From Coprinus comatus (Eukaryota; Basidiomycota; Agaricomycetes; Agaricales; Agaricaceae), in assembly GCA_034638255.1 (NCBI GenBank), contig JAWPGT010000001.1, positions 2,294,001 to 2,358,000 on the forward strand: a stretch of 64,000 nt of DNA. The letters run 5' to 3'. Made by a program: the position numbers and the translations under genes. Position 1 is the stretch's first letter, and every line of letters begins with the position of its first letter. Shown here in pieces: positions 48,278 through 57,847 of the stretch. The notes under the pieces were generated by a model. The model did no database searches, was not told the origin of the DNA, and worked only from the letters and a program-made list of their open reading frames with translations.

Positions 48278-48883
48278 TTAATTGATCTTTAGAAGCTCGA
48301 CGTCAAAGATCAAGTTTGCGTTGGGAGGAATAACAGGATGATATCCCTGCGCTCCGTATCCCTGCCTTAGAGTTAGTATCTCTCTCGACCACATACAATA
48401 CGTTTACGCACATAATCTGATGTGATGATCAATTTGGCCCGCTCGCCGAGGGACAACTGAGGGACACCTTTATATGTGTTCAGAATTATGCATATATGGA
48501 TTTTATAACCAACGTACCCTCATCCCAGCCCTTAATGACCTTTCCAAGTCCGATGAGTGTCTCTAGAGGCTTCTTTCTGAACATAAGTGATGAAATAATA
48601 GTGATGAATATAATTCGATTATCATGGAATTCTGGACTTACCTGTCACGGCTAGAGTCGAACTTTGATCCATCCTCCAATGTGCCGACGTAGTGAATTGA
48701 GACTTTGTCTATCGTAGCGTAGTAGATGAGTAAGACCCTGAGGTGAAATGACAGAATGACTTGCCGCCTTTCTTAGGAAAGGTTTTGCCGTCGCCTGGTG
48801 AGATACGTTCGATTTTGACACCCTATTAGTACATTGTGAAGTCATTAAAAGAGGATATATCGTTGTTTCTGGATGCGTACCAT
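48278..48883 (-). CDS. FKBP-type peptidyl-prolyl isomerase, copy 4
   Basis: Closest of the four to canonical FKBP12. Exon 1 is only ATG (48883), then after a GTACGC intron [19 protein letters not shown], then [20 protein letters not shown], then [37 protein letters not shown] and [20 protein letters not shown], ending VELLKIN at 48278. Pocket residues (HY, FDSSRDR, VI..W, YG, PPNA) are all present. The intron after PKKG starts G|GCAAGT, a consensus GC-AG intron, at the same place as in copy 1. Copy 3 lies 224 bp downstream on the same strand. Confidence 0.92.
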
Positions 48884-49857
48884 GTTGTAGAAGTGAAAGA
48901 TCCGATTAGATGACTTCCGCCTTTTATCAATGAATGAGACATCACATCATTACCCCTAACTGCATCTAATCTAAATCAGGCTCATCGACATCAGTAATCT
49001 TTCCATCATTTTGGTCACCAAAATATTTCAGGGGTACAAATTAAAAAACCAGTACACTCTGATATATCCTGAGGATATCTAGGATATTATAGCGTAATCC
49101 AACAATAGGGAAGCGAAAGCGAAAAAATATGATTCAAGATTATCTCAGACATCTTTTCTTGAACATTCTACAGTGTAAGCAATGTATATATGCGAACAAT
49201 AATCATGTCGTTTAAAGCTCTACCCCTTTTTGTTTAATCTTTTTAGCAAAGGCCACAGGGCGAGAAGTGAACATTTGAGTATGTATATAACGGGTTCTTT
49301 GCTCCAAGATGATCAAATTGGATAACAATCACTACTAAAAACGATTAAAACTTGATGTTAAAAAGTGGATTGATATACACATACACATATCTCTTCGACT
49401 ATCTGTTACGCTGCATTAATGACTATAATGGAGAATCCCTGAAAATTTCCTTTTTTCAAGTTGGTGTAAGGAAGGTGTTCCTTACAGTTAGGTTGTGAAA
49501 TAAGTTAGATGTTGGCATTCGGTTGACTTATTTGTGAGAGGTTCTTTAAAGGTCGTACTGACCATGAATTCGGGTACTGAGTAAAAGTTTTAATGGGGCT
49601 TTGGGAGTTGTGCTATGACTCGTCAGTGGCACCAGTACTAACTATAATACGATAATACGGTTTGTAAGATAATACACTATCCTAATAAATTTTAAAAATT
49701 GTGGAGAGTAATTTCCTCACAATATGGCAATAGTATTAAGTGCAATCTAGAGCAAATAAATAAATAAAAGTTGTGAGTACACTGTCACCACCCGACTCCG
49801 AAGAGCCAAAAATAAACTTGCTGACATAAACCCACCTGCTCACCTTTGTACCTCGTC
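48884..49857. promoter_or_regulatory. Divergent intergenic region, FKBP copy 4 (-) and GPALPP gene (+)
   Basis: About 970 bp between two divergent starts; no gene-like frame. AT-rich stretches lie near 49060 and 49650-49770. Both promoters must be here. Confidence 0.45.
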
Positions 49858-50987
49858 ATGATTGGCCCCAACATTCCAGCTCACCTCTTACAAGGACGTT
49901 CTTCAGAGCCTGAAAAAGAAGAAAGTGAAGATGAACAATCAGGTCCACAAATTCGTACCACAAAAAAAACATCAACAATAGGTCCACAAATTCCAGCTCA
50001 ATATCTCAACCAATTAAAACAGGATGAAGATAATGATGAAGACGACTATACACCTACGCTTCCACCTTCTGAATCTGCTTCTACATCACACTCGCAATCA
50101 AAACCGAAATCACCTCCCCAAGAACCTATTTGGAGACCTCAGGGTCCTCTCATTGGCCCATCCTTTCCTTCACGGAATTACGATGATGATGATGATGATG
50201 ATGATGATGTAGGTCCGAAACCTTTACCTGCTGGAATTCAGTATCGTGAAAAAGATGCGGTTCAAGAATTTATGGAACGTGAAGAACGACGTCGGAAAGC
50301 TGAAGAAGAGGCTAACAAACCTAAAACTTTAAAACGTGACGAATGGATGCTTGTTCCTCCTTCCAGTAGCGATCTTCTAGGCAGTGCGTAGAATATTCTC
50401 TTTTTTTTCTTTCTTTCTTTCTTTTCTTTTTTTTTTCAAACGTTCATTAAAGAAATTCTCTGTCTGGTGTAGAATTGGACCCGACAAAACTCAAAGCTCG
50501 ACAATTCACCCGTTCCAGTGGACCAATTACTAAAGCCGATAATAGTCTATGGACTGAAACACCACAAGAACGACAACAAAGATTAGCTGACGAAGTTTCA
50601 GGAAAGAAACGACGAGCGGTTGATGCAGCCAATGATGATGATGTTCTACCTGCTGAAGACCGAAAACGTAGACGACAGGAGGAAGAAAAGATTCGTAGAG
50701 GTGTTGACGAATATACTGTACGCCAAACCTCTCACCTGATATCATTTCTCCCATTCATGAAAATGACTTGTCTTTTCTAGCAAAAACGTCGAGGTCCATC
50801 ACTGATAGACCAACATTCTTCAGGAAAACCAGAAGAGGAGGAAGAGTTCAAGGGTATTTGGGATCATGCACGCGATATGTCACTTGGTGGAAGACTTATG
50901 GACGATGGTAAACGGAAGCAAATGATTAATGAAGCAAAAGGATTGGGAGATCGCTTTGGTTCTGGGAAGGGTGGTAGTTTCCTTTGA
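49858..50987 (+). CDS. GPALPP-motif protein (DUF3752 family)
   Basis: Family members are nuclear, mostly disordered proteins of unknown role, similar to human GPALPP1. The start at 49858 gives MIGPNIPAHLLQGR, the first of three GPALPP-like motifs (others: IGPQIPAQYL and GPLIGPSFPSRNY). A poly-Asp run (GATGAT repeats) follows, then PLPAGIQYREKDAVQEFMER and the DUF3752 core RDEWMLVPPSSSDLLGK, LDPTKLKARQFTR, TETPQERQQRLADEVSG. After the last intron come GIWDHARDMSLGGRLMDD and GLGDRFGSGKGGSFL. Introns: 50384-50472 (GTGCGT donor) and 50718-50780. Intact. Confidence 0.88.
50181..50208 (+). repeat. GAT microsatellite coding poly-Asp
   Basis: About nine GAT codons in the GPALPP protein. The length probably varies between strains. 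The acidic run is natural for the family. Confidence 0.85.
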
Positions 50988-51182
50988 AGAAAGAGTCCCC
51001 GCAGACCTGTATGTACTTTTATCTCAACCTTGCGTAATACTATGTGATGCAGTATAGTAAGCACGAGAACCACATCCTAAAACCAGTCCTTTTTTTTGCG
51101 CCTTAATATTATTTCTCACATGGGAAAAGAACTATCAACGAGACGACGCATATGTTTTTAATATACACTGTACTATAAATGA

Positions 51183-51254
51183 TCCTTCTTAGCTCAGTTG
51201 GTAGAGCGCGTCACTAGTAATGACGAGGTCAGTCGTTCAAGTCGGCTAGAAGGA
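51183..51254 (+). tRNA. tRNA-Thr (AGT anticodon)
   Basis: The cloverleaf is complete. The acceptor stem is TCCTTCT/AGAAGGA. The D arm is GCTCAGTTGGTAGAGC. The anticodon stem CGTCA/TGACG encloses loop CTAGTAA with anticodon AGT. The T arm is AGTCG-TTCAAGT-CGGCT. There is no intron. An oligo-T run (TTTTTT) about 10 nt downstream serves as the Pol III terminator. It sits between the GPALPP gene and a relic of the SDR gene. Confidence 0.93.
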
Positions 51255-51326
51255 AGATTAATTTTTTCTTTCTTAAAACTCACGATATTATACATTCTAA
51301 ACATTGTCTTTGGAGATGATTTTCAG

Positions 51327-51444
51327 TGGAGAGGAAATGGTAGGTACTGCTATCCATCCCGCTTCAAGAGCTGGCGGATATGTCACTGGTAAAAATATTG
51401 TTATTGATGATGGATGTGTTGCTATCAATCCTGCGGTCGTTTAA
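51327..51444 (+). pseudogene. Relic of the SDR gene's last exon
   Basis: GEEMVGTAIHPASRAGGYVT and GKNIVIDDGCVAINPAVV closely match the last exon of the SDR at 54313-55472 (GEEMAGTAVYLASRAGGYVT, IVIDGGYVAVNPAVV). The match extends upstream through the intron end (GGAGATGATTTTCAG) and downstream to about 51520. Only this 3' part of the gene is present. It starts about 70 bp after tRNA-Thr. Confidence 0.85.
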
Positions 51445-51591
51445 GAATAAGAATAATTTGCTCTCAGGAGTAGGAGTCTGGATTGACATGGTTATTCAAT
51501 GATGAGCTGATTACCCACTGATGATCATGAAATCGATGAATATTTGGTCACTCGGGGCGTATTAACGTGTCTCCTACATCCATGATGCATG

Positions 51592-51663
51592 ATGACTCTT
51601 GAAGACATTGTACGCGCCATGTTGGAACTTATGGACTGGCGCGATATTCTACGAGTTAAACAA
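51592..51663 (+). pseudogene. F-box exon relic (locus g)
   Basis: A single open exon reads MTLEDIVRAMLELMDWRDIL then RVKQ and a GTATCT donor, matching the family first exon (M..E.VC..LE..DWRSLLRAKL). No other family exon follows before the oppositely oriented intact gene h. It may be the head of a lost head-to-tail copy. Confidence 0.6.
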
Positions 51664-51829
51664 GTATCTTTATGTCTTTAATACTTGGGTCATAAATGCT
51701 ACATCTCTGCTCATAATCGAACTCACATTCACCAAACTGTCACTCCCTATTAATAATACTGGAACAACATCTTATGGTAATGTTATATTTTGTCAGAAAG
51801 CACTGATCTACGTATGAGAATACTACTGA

Positions 51830-53488
51830 CTATGTCTTCGACTTCACCCTACCAGTTGCAACAGTCTCATAGATACGAGAATACCCAGTGTATGGATTGG
51901 AACAAAGTATGCGGCCTCTCCCAATATCTACCGCAGGCAATGTAGCCGGCGAGCCATCTGATGCTATTTTCTGGCGTTTCTTTCTGAATGGAATGTCTAT
52001 AGTCTTTAGTGCCCGCCAATCCATACTAATCCCATCCCATTCATATGTCTTAATAATGATATTTGATGGATAGAAAATAAGAGTTGCCGCTGGTCCAACC
52101 CGGACAGAACCATCGTCATAAATGATTTTGGAACTGCGATTTTTATGATCTATTATGATACTGGGGATGACTGGAGATGACGACTCGGAATTCGACAGTT
52201 GGGTGATGCAAACTTGATGACTATCTCCCGTGACAACCCAATGCAGATTCTGATATGGGAAAGGCTGGGTATAACCTCGTGGACTTCCCCCGCGATTAAA
52301 CGCTTCAAGTTGGTATAATGCATGCAATGGCCCATGCCTGATATCGTGATTTTCGACTTGTTTAACAGAGTAGACGAAAATAGTAGAGGCAATTCTGTCA
52401 CTGCAAGGAAGAGTAGCCAGAATAAGATCTCCATAAACTATACAGTCAGACTTGATAAATTATAGTACAATCAGCGTCCGAGAATGTAGAACTATTATGT
52501 TGACGTACTTTAAAGTCATCTGCAACTGGGTTTCCAAGTGTAACTCCCTTTCTTACCTTCCCTAGATGTTCATTATTCCAACGCGACAGGCGAAGCTCAC
52601 TCTCTAACGTGAGAGAAGTTCGCAATAGCTCTACAACATATTGATTGGTACTCATTGCAATCCAATAATAACGTGGATTTATATCGCCGAAATTGCTCTG
52701 AATTGTCGCCAATCGTCTTGCTTTTAAGAATGCCCTCATTCCATACCCAACAACGTCGACTTGGAAGACGTGTGCGTGAGGTGGAGTTTGTTTAAAGTCT
52801 TGAAAAAAGAATTAGTTGCGTTGTGAGAACGATTACATCAAAATTGTACCTCTTCTTGTCGAGCCATATGCATATTCATCCCAAAAATCCATTACAACCA
52901 AGCGAAAGGAGAGTTCTTGTTTCTTGGGATCTACCCAGATTCTAACGGCGGGGTTACATATTTGAGGGAAGAAATTGAGAGTCTCTTTATCAACAAGAGT
53001 GTATTGGGTAATTCGAGGATAATCGACATCAAGATCATAGCAGATAACACCCCTGGTATTGAGAGCTATGATCGCCCAACGTCCCCCAGAAAGTAAATTG
53101 AATGGCATGAGGAAATTTCTCGAATCGGGGCTATAGCCGAAATCTCGTTCTTGAATTTTGATCAGCCTGGGTGGGGAATCCTCTGAAAACCAAGCCTCGC
53201 GGGCTCGAAGTTTTCTGATCACCCAGCGTTGTAGCTCCTCGAGGGGATAATCTTCCGCCCTTCCTTCAATCTTGGTAACAACAATGTTGTCCGACGTGAT
53301 GTTCTTGACAAATATATACCACAGTTGACGAGATTGTGTTGCAAGGTACCACGTCGTACATACCTAGTATCCCAGGTACATGAGCAAGGTACCATGATTC
53401 TGATTGCAACACATACGAGTTTAGCTCTTAACAAGCTACGCCAATCTGCATTTTCTAGTATGACACACACAGTTTCAACAGGAAGCAT
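51830..53488 (-). CDS. F-box family protein, intact (locus h)
   Basis: Same architecture as locus e. Exon 1 (start 53488) is MLPVETVCVILENADWRSLL. Exon 2 is VCTTWYLATQSRQLWYIFVK, then EELQRWVIRKLRAREAWFSE, LLSGGRWAIIALNTRGVI and AVRIWVDPKKQELSFRLVVM. After an intron: HVFQVDVVGYGMRAFLKARR, MSTNQYVVELL, ELRLSRWNNEHLGKVRKG. The last exon has FVYSVKQVENHDIRHGPLHA, FPYQNLHWVVTGDSHQVCI, VGPAATLIFYPSNIIIKTYE, and ends GRGRILCSNPYTGYSRIYET at 51830. No frame break is seen. Likely an SCF substrate receptor; the target is unknown. Confidence 0.85.
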
Positions 53489-53689
53489 AGTAGTGTACGA
53501 GTCAGATCCGATGCACTTGTCAGACTATAAACACAAAGTAGTAATGGATGTCGAAAGGAAGTAAGTAGTCAAGTGGCCACTTACCCAATCTGGGTGAATC
53601 ACTTTACTATTCTTACAGAGATTTTAGCGCACGCTTGCTTTACCTGTATTGGACTCATATATATCTACATTAAAGTGCCAAATCTCGCA

Positions 53690-53854
53690 GGGCAAGGTAA
53701 TCGAAAGCATACTGCATTCGGGATACCCAGTGCAATGCCTCGTTTGGGGCTGCCAACTCCAACCAATACAGCCTTGTTGATAGTAAGACTCTTAATTTCT
53801 TCGTTCAAAGGAGCGATCCCAAGAAACAAGAAACATCCTTTCGTTTGGTCATAA
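53690..53854 (+). repeat. Shared 40-bp core, copy A
   Basis: The core CCCAGTG(C/T)AATGCCTCGTT followed by TGGGGCTGCCAACTCCAA also occurs at 57354-57392 in the same orientation. Flanks differ. Read forward both give PS(A/V)MPRLGLPTP. The role is unknown; it could be the remnant of a repeat or a shared 3' gene end. Confidence 0.6.
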
Positions 53855-53924
53855 TGGAACTTTGGGATGACCATTCATGACATTCAATATCTATCGTTAA
53901 CTCTGCGTGACCAAAAACAAAACA

Positions 53925-54110
53925 ATTGTGACGTTCACCTCAGGAGTGACTTCAGCCAAAGGAGAACGGCGGACGAAGGAGACGTAGGATTGAGCGTCAA
54001 AAGTCCAGTGAGCTCCTCAACAATCGTGAGAAAGTTTGGGTCTGGCAAAGCATCCAGCTGGGCGTGTGTCAAGTACCACTGTACCAGCCATCGAGGCCTA
54101 CGAGTATAGA
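53925..54110 (-). pseudogene. Relic of the YFH7-like kinase gene
   Basis: The minus strand matches the middle of the kinase gene at 60356-61163: GLDGW, then an 8-bp insertion, then THAQLDALPDPN, the AHWTFDAQ region and AQSYVSFVRRSPLAEVTPE. No P-loop and no C-terminal part remain. It keeps an open phase across the point where the longer copy has a frameshift. Confidence 0.8.
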
Positions 54111-54312
54111 GAGAAGTATAAGTTTGTCAAAAGAGGAAGCGTCGCGTAGACTAGTCAGTCATGCGGCCCGGGTGGGCCTACGGTCCGATGGACGAACATG
54201 TAAGTCTACGAAGGTCATTGGGCAATATCAATGTCAAAAGTGATAAGTAGAAGCATGATCTCTACAGATTATCTAGCTCCTATCATCAACATCACCCCTA
54301 CTTATCCATAAC

Positions 54313-55472
54313 ATGCCTGAAAATCTGGATTCATACCTGCCTCAAAACTTATACGACCTTAATGGCAGGGTTGCCCTTGTTACTGGAGGAGGTACTGGTA
54401 TTGGGTTGATGGTATCTACAGGGCTGGCCGCCGCTGGTGCTAAAGTTTATATTACTGGAAGACGACTTGAGGTATTGGAGAAGGCGGCTGGAGAGTGGAA
54501 TCAGTTGGGTAAAGGGGGGAAATTCATACCGTGAGTCCTTATATATATACATGAAGTGAAGTACTTATTGTGAAACACATCTTTAAAGTTTGCAGTTGGA
54601 TGTTACTAATAAAGAGAGTATCTTGGAGGCCAAGGCGGTCATTGAGAAAAACGAAGGAAAGCTTCATGTTTTGGTTAACAAGTGAGTTTCATAGCCGAAA
54701 TGATAGAATATGAAAGTTCTGAATAAATGGACCTTTTACATGAAGTGCCGGACAAGTGGGACCATGCTCTCCCTGGTTTAACGTCGACTCAGCACCCGAG
54801 CGCAAGGATGCTGAATCTATCGGTAACGCGTTATTCAATGAATCACTCGAAGAATGGTCCGATCTATATGCCATCAACACATTTTCAATCTTCTTTGTTA
54901 CAACTGCTTTCTTGGGTCTCTTGGCCAAGGGTTCTGAAGACATCAAGAACTATTGGAGTAGTGTTATTGTTATTGGAAGTATCAGCGGTGTTATCAAAGT
55001 AGCGCAGAGACATGTGAGTACTAAATTTATAACATTTCGATCCGTCAAAATCTCATGCCTCTTATTTTTTATTTATAGTTCTGTTACAATAGCTCTAAAG
55101 GGGCCACTACCCATTTGACAACGATGTTGGCTACTGAGATCGCGCTAAAGAAAATCCCTATCCGCGTGAACACAATTTCTCCAGGTGTATATGCATCAGA
55201 GATGACCCATTCCGAGATTTCTAAGGAAATGGTGGATAAGATTGGGTGTGGTGTTATGCCAGTACCAATGGAACGAGATGGAACGTGAGTACCAACACTT
55301 GATTTAGTATGTATGGTTGCATATATTAAACTCTTGACCTTGGGGATGATTTAGTGGAGAAGAAATGGCAGGTACTGCTGTCTATCTCGCTTCAAGAGCT
55401 GGTGGATATGTCACTGGTCAAAATATTGTTATTGATGGTGGATATGTTGCTGTCAATCCTGCAGTCGTTTAA
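54313..55472 (+). CDS. Short-chain dehydrogenase/reductase (SDR)
   Basis: NAD(P)-dependent oxidoreductase of the classical SDR family. The start at 54313 gives MPENLDSYLPQNLYDLNGRV, then the cofactor motif VTGGGTGIGLMVSTGLA (TGxxxGIG), ITGRR, LDVTNKESILEAKAV and VLVNN before an intron, then AGQVGPCSPWF. Later IVIGSISGVIKVAQRH gives the catalytic Ser, and after an intron FCYNSSKGATTHLTTMLATE gives the YxxxK pair; IRVNTISPGVYASEMT follows. The last exon reads GEEMAGTAVYLASRAGGYVT and IVIDGGYVAVNPAVV. Four introns, frame intact. Substrate unknown; related fungal proteins are annotated as NAD(P)-binding or ketoreductase-like. Its last exon is duplicated at 51327-51444. Confidence 0.92.
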
Positions 55473-56452
55473 GAATAGGAATAGTTTATTTTCGGAATCT
55501 GGATCGATATGTGTAATATTATTGACATGGTCATTTTATGATGAACTCACCGAGAGTATTGACTGGTGCTCACGTTAAACATTCAAACTTCAGTGCAGTT
55601 GAATCTGTCTGTCTTTTACCATAGTTGACCCAACCCATAGTTTGTCACAATGCATAGAAAAATGGGGATTCAAAGGCTGTTCGCGGGGTTTTTTAATGAG
55701 AAACCGATAACTCTCTCACTCTTCATAATCCACACATGGCCACCAGATTTGTATGGCGGCGTTGCGGGGCTATGGTCTATTCTTCTTCTACTCTCAAAAT
55801 AATACCATCTATTATGACCAAAGGAACCCAGGGTGACGTTTGGGCCAGTTATTGTATGACGTCCTTTGTATGTATGGGACCAATCGTTGATGTATCCTGA
55901 TATACGACTACCATTTACGACTATTTGCACAATTGGCAGTCTACTCATTACATTTACATGGTTGAGGAGTTGAGGTTAGAGATGGGAATTTATGTAAGTG
56001 CAGAAATTGCGTAAAGGGGGAGCTAACTCACGTTGTTCATTTGAAGGGTACTGGTGCCACAATCTGCTATCCGAACCCGAGGTGCTCCATGTGCATACCT
56101 CTGCCATCCATTATTGGCTGGCGTGAGTGATTTCACGGATTTAAAAGTAAATGCGAAGGCATGACGGGATGTACGTTGTCTCAGCTGTGTGGTCCTTTTG
56201 GGTTGTGCGTGTTTGTGAAATATATATTAATTGCAGATTGACCGGGAACGCATGCAGTCTCGGAGCCAACGAATTTGTGGTCCTGGATACTCGCTATGTT
56301 GATGTAGGATTGTTAGGTGCGGTAGTAGATGGTATGTCTCAAAAGCTTAGTTCTTGGGTAGATTACATACTGAGCGGGTGTCAGCCTCCGGGTTCGGGTC
56401 GGGGTCACGATTTTTTGACCAGTGACCCGGACCCGTTACGCCGGATCATGAG
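55473..56452. other. Intergenic, no recognised gene
   Basis: About 980 bp. A 92-codon minus frame at 55670-55948 (MSRLPIVQIVVNGSRISGYI ... GPNVTLGSFGHNRWYYFES) looks protein-like but I cannot assign it. Another frame at 56151-56456 (+) has no features. Otherwise nothing is seen. Confidence 0.4.
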
Positions 56453-57403
56453 TTGACCAGTTCTGCCGTATTTTTAATTTTCTTCAGTTTCAGTTTCTCG
56501 CACTTTCAATATCTAAGCCCGGTATGCCACCTACCACTGGAAGCAATAGTCGTAAATCCAAGTCCATACACCAAAGAAACAAGGTGCCCCTTTTTTCAAG
56601 TCCGTGGTCTCATTCAAACTCATTCGTGTTTCAAGGCAGCAAGAGTCAGGATTACTGGTAATACTAGTAGGACGGCTAACACATCTAACAAGGTTTCTCA
56701 CCTAGATCAAGATAATCCGGTGTTCCGCGTGGGGAAGGCCAAGGCGACTGCGAAGGGAATAAATAACAAAATGGACGAGTTTATGGCTCAGTATGGAGAA
56801 AAGTCTGGGTGGGACTTTAAAACAAACCAAGAGCTGGATCAAGAGTTCAGAGAGATATTTGGGATCAACGATAAAGTTGAGCTCTTGAAAGAGCGCGAGA
56901 AATATCACAAGAGGTGTAATGATGCTGTGAAACACGAGATACAGGTTATAGGTGTGAGTCAGACTTATACTACTTTCACGTCGCAGGGCTTGGGATAAAA
57001 ATTGATTGTATACTGTTAGGAAAAGAATGGAGATTACAAGATATATGGACTCCAATTTGACGAATCAGCTGGTCCAGAAGACGGTCTAAAAGACCCTTTG
57101 GTTCTCGTTGATTTTTTTGATTACAGAAAGAGGATGCCCATCAACTCGAGTGGACTTGGCCTTGATATATTCTCTTTGCATAATCACACACGGGTTGGGT
57201 CAGTCGAAAATTGCTGGGACATCATAGATGAGAAAATACTCCCTGGGGAAGAGAGGTTCTTTTTGAATTGTGGTCACTCTTATGCAGTTGTGAGAAGACC
57301 CACCGGCCGGGAGACCAGCGGGGGGCAGGGATCTATTTGTTTGTCATTCGGGGTTCCCAGTGTAATGCCTCGTTTGGGGCTGCCAACTCCAATCACACAG
57401 TAG
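56453..57403 (+). CDS. Unrecognised protein, two exons, 5' end uncertain
   Basis: I do not recognise it. The first in-frame ATG in the convincing part is 56771 (MDEFMAQYGEKSGWDFKTNQ), but the same frame is open upstream (DQDNPVFRVGKAKATAKGIN) and an upstream exon is possible. Charged helical sequence (VELLKEREKYHKRCNDAVKH) leads to an intron at 56945-57019 (GTTATA...TTAG). Exon 2 reads NGDYKIYGLQFDESAGPEDG, PLVLVDFFDYRKRMPINSSG, CWDIIDEKILPGEERFFLNC and GHSYAVVRRPTGRETSGGQG, then runs into the repeated core PSVMPRLGLPTP and a stop. The C-terminus therefore lies on a sequence shared with 53.7 kb and may be a truncation. Confidence 0.45.
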
Positions 57404-57680
57404 TAAACGTGAAAGCAGTACAAGCCTACTACGTAATAGCTTTACGATCATATTCCGGTATCTTTACAGCTTATGTCTGGTTAGTAACTGAACGTACTGA
57501 ACGTTGGAAGATACTGCTATCATAGAAGTAAAGTTTCACATTACCAATAACCATTGAATCTACGAAAGTTTGTCTGAGCTTCGCCGAGTGACATTGAGTT
57601 TGTATCTGTCACATATGCGGGAGGTAGTGGTGACCAATGTATAGGAGGAACAGGAAAAATTAATCTGAAGAGCCAAACTT

Positions 57681-57788
57681 GTACGTTCTGTTGGACATTA
57701 CATCACATGACGTAGTTGTAGATATATAATGTCTTCACCAACGTCAATATAACTTAACCTCGTATCATCATCATCTCTAGAATCTTAT
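57681..57788 (+). repeat. 110-bp dispersed repeat, copy B
   Basis: Counterpart of 34382-34492. Here it is bracketed by TACGTTCT on both sides (57677 and 57785), which may be a target duplication. It stands where the F-box exon of locus i should be. Confidence 0.7.
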
Positions 57789-57847
57789 ACGTTCTAGACT
57801 CCAAATGCTCTGAAGCACTGTACTAGTGGCTAATGCCCAATGGGAAG

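Noticed and set aside
50371..50472. GC-AG intron in the GPALPP gene (CTAG|GCAGTG)
   Set aside because: A GT donor three bases later (GGCA|GTGCGT) gives DLLGKLDPTKL, which keeps the frame and fits the family better.
53665..53874. Minus-strand frame with a protein-like stretch (VGVGSPKRGIALGIP)
   Set aside because: It overlaps the repeated core in reverse; without a homologue or exon structure I cannot choose this strand over the other.
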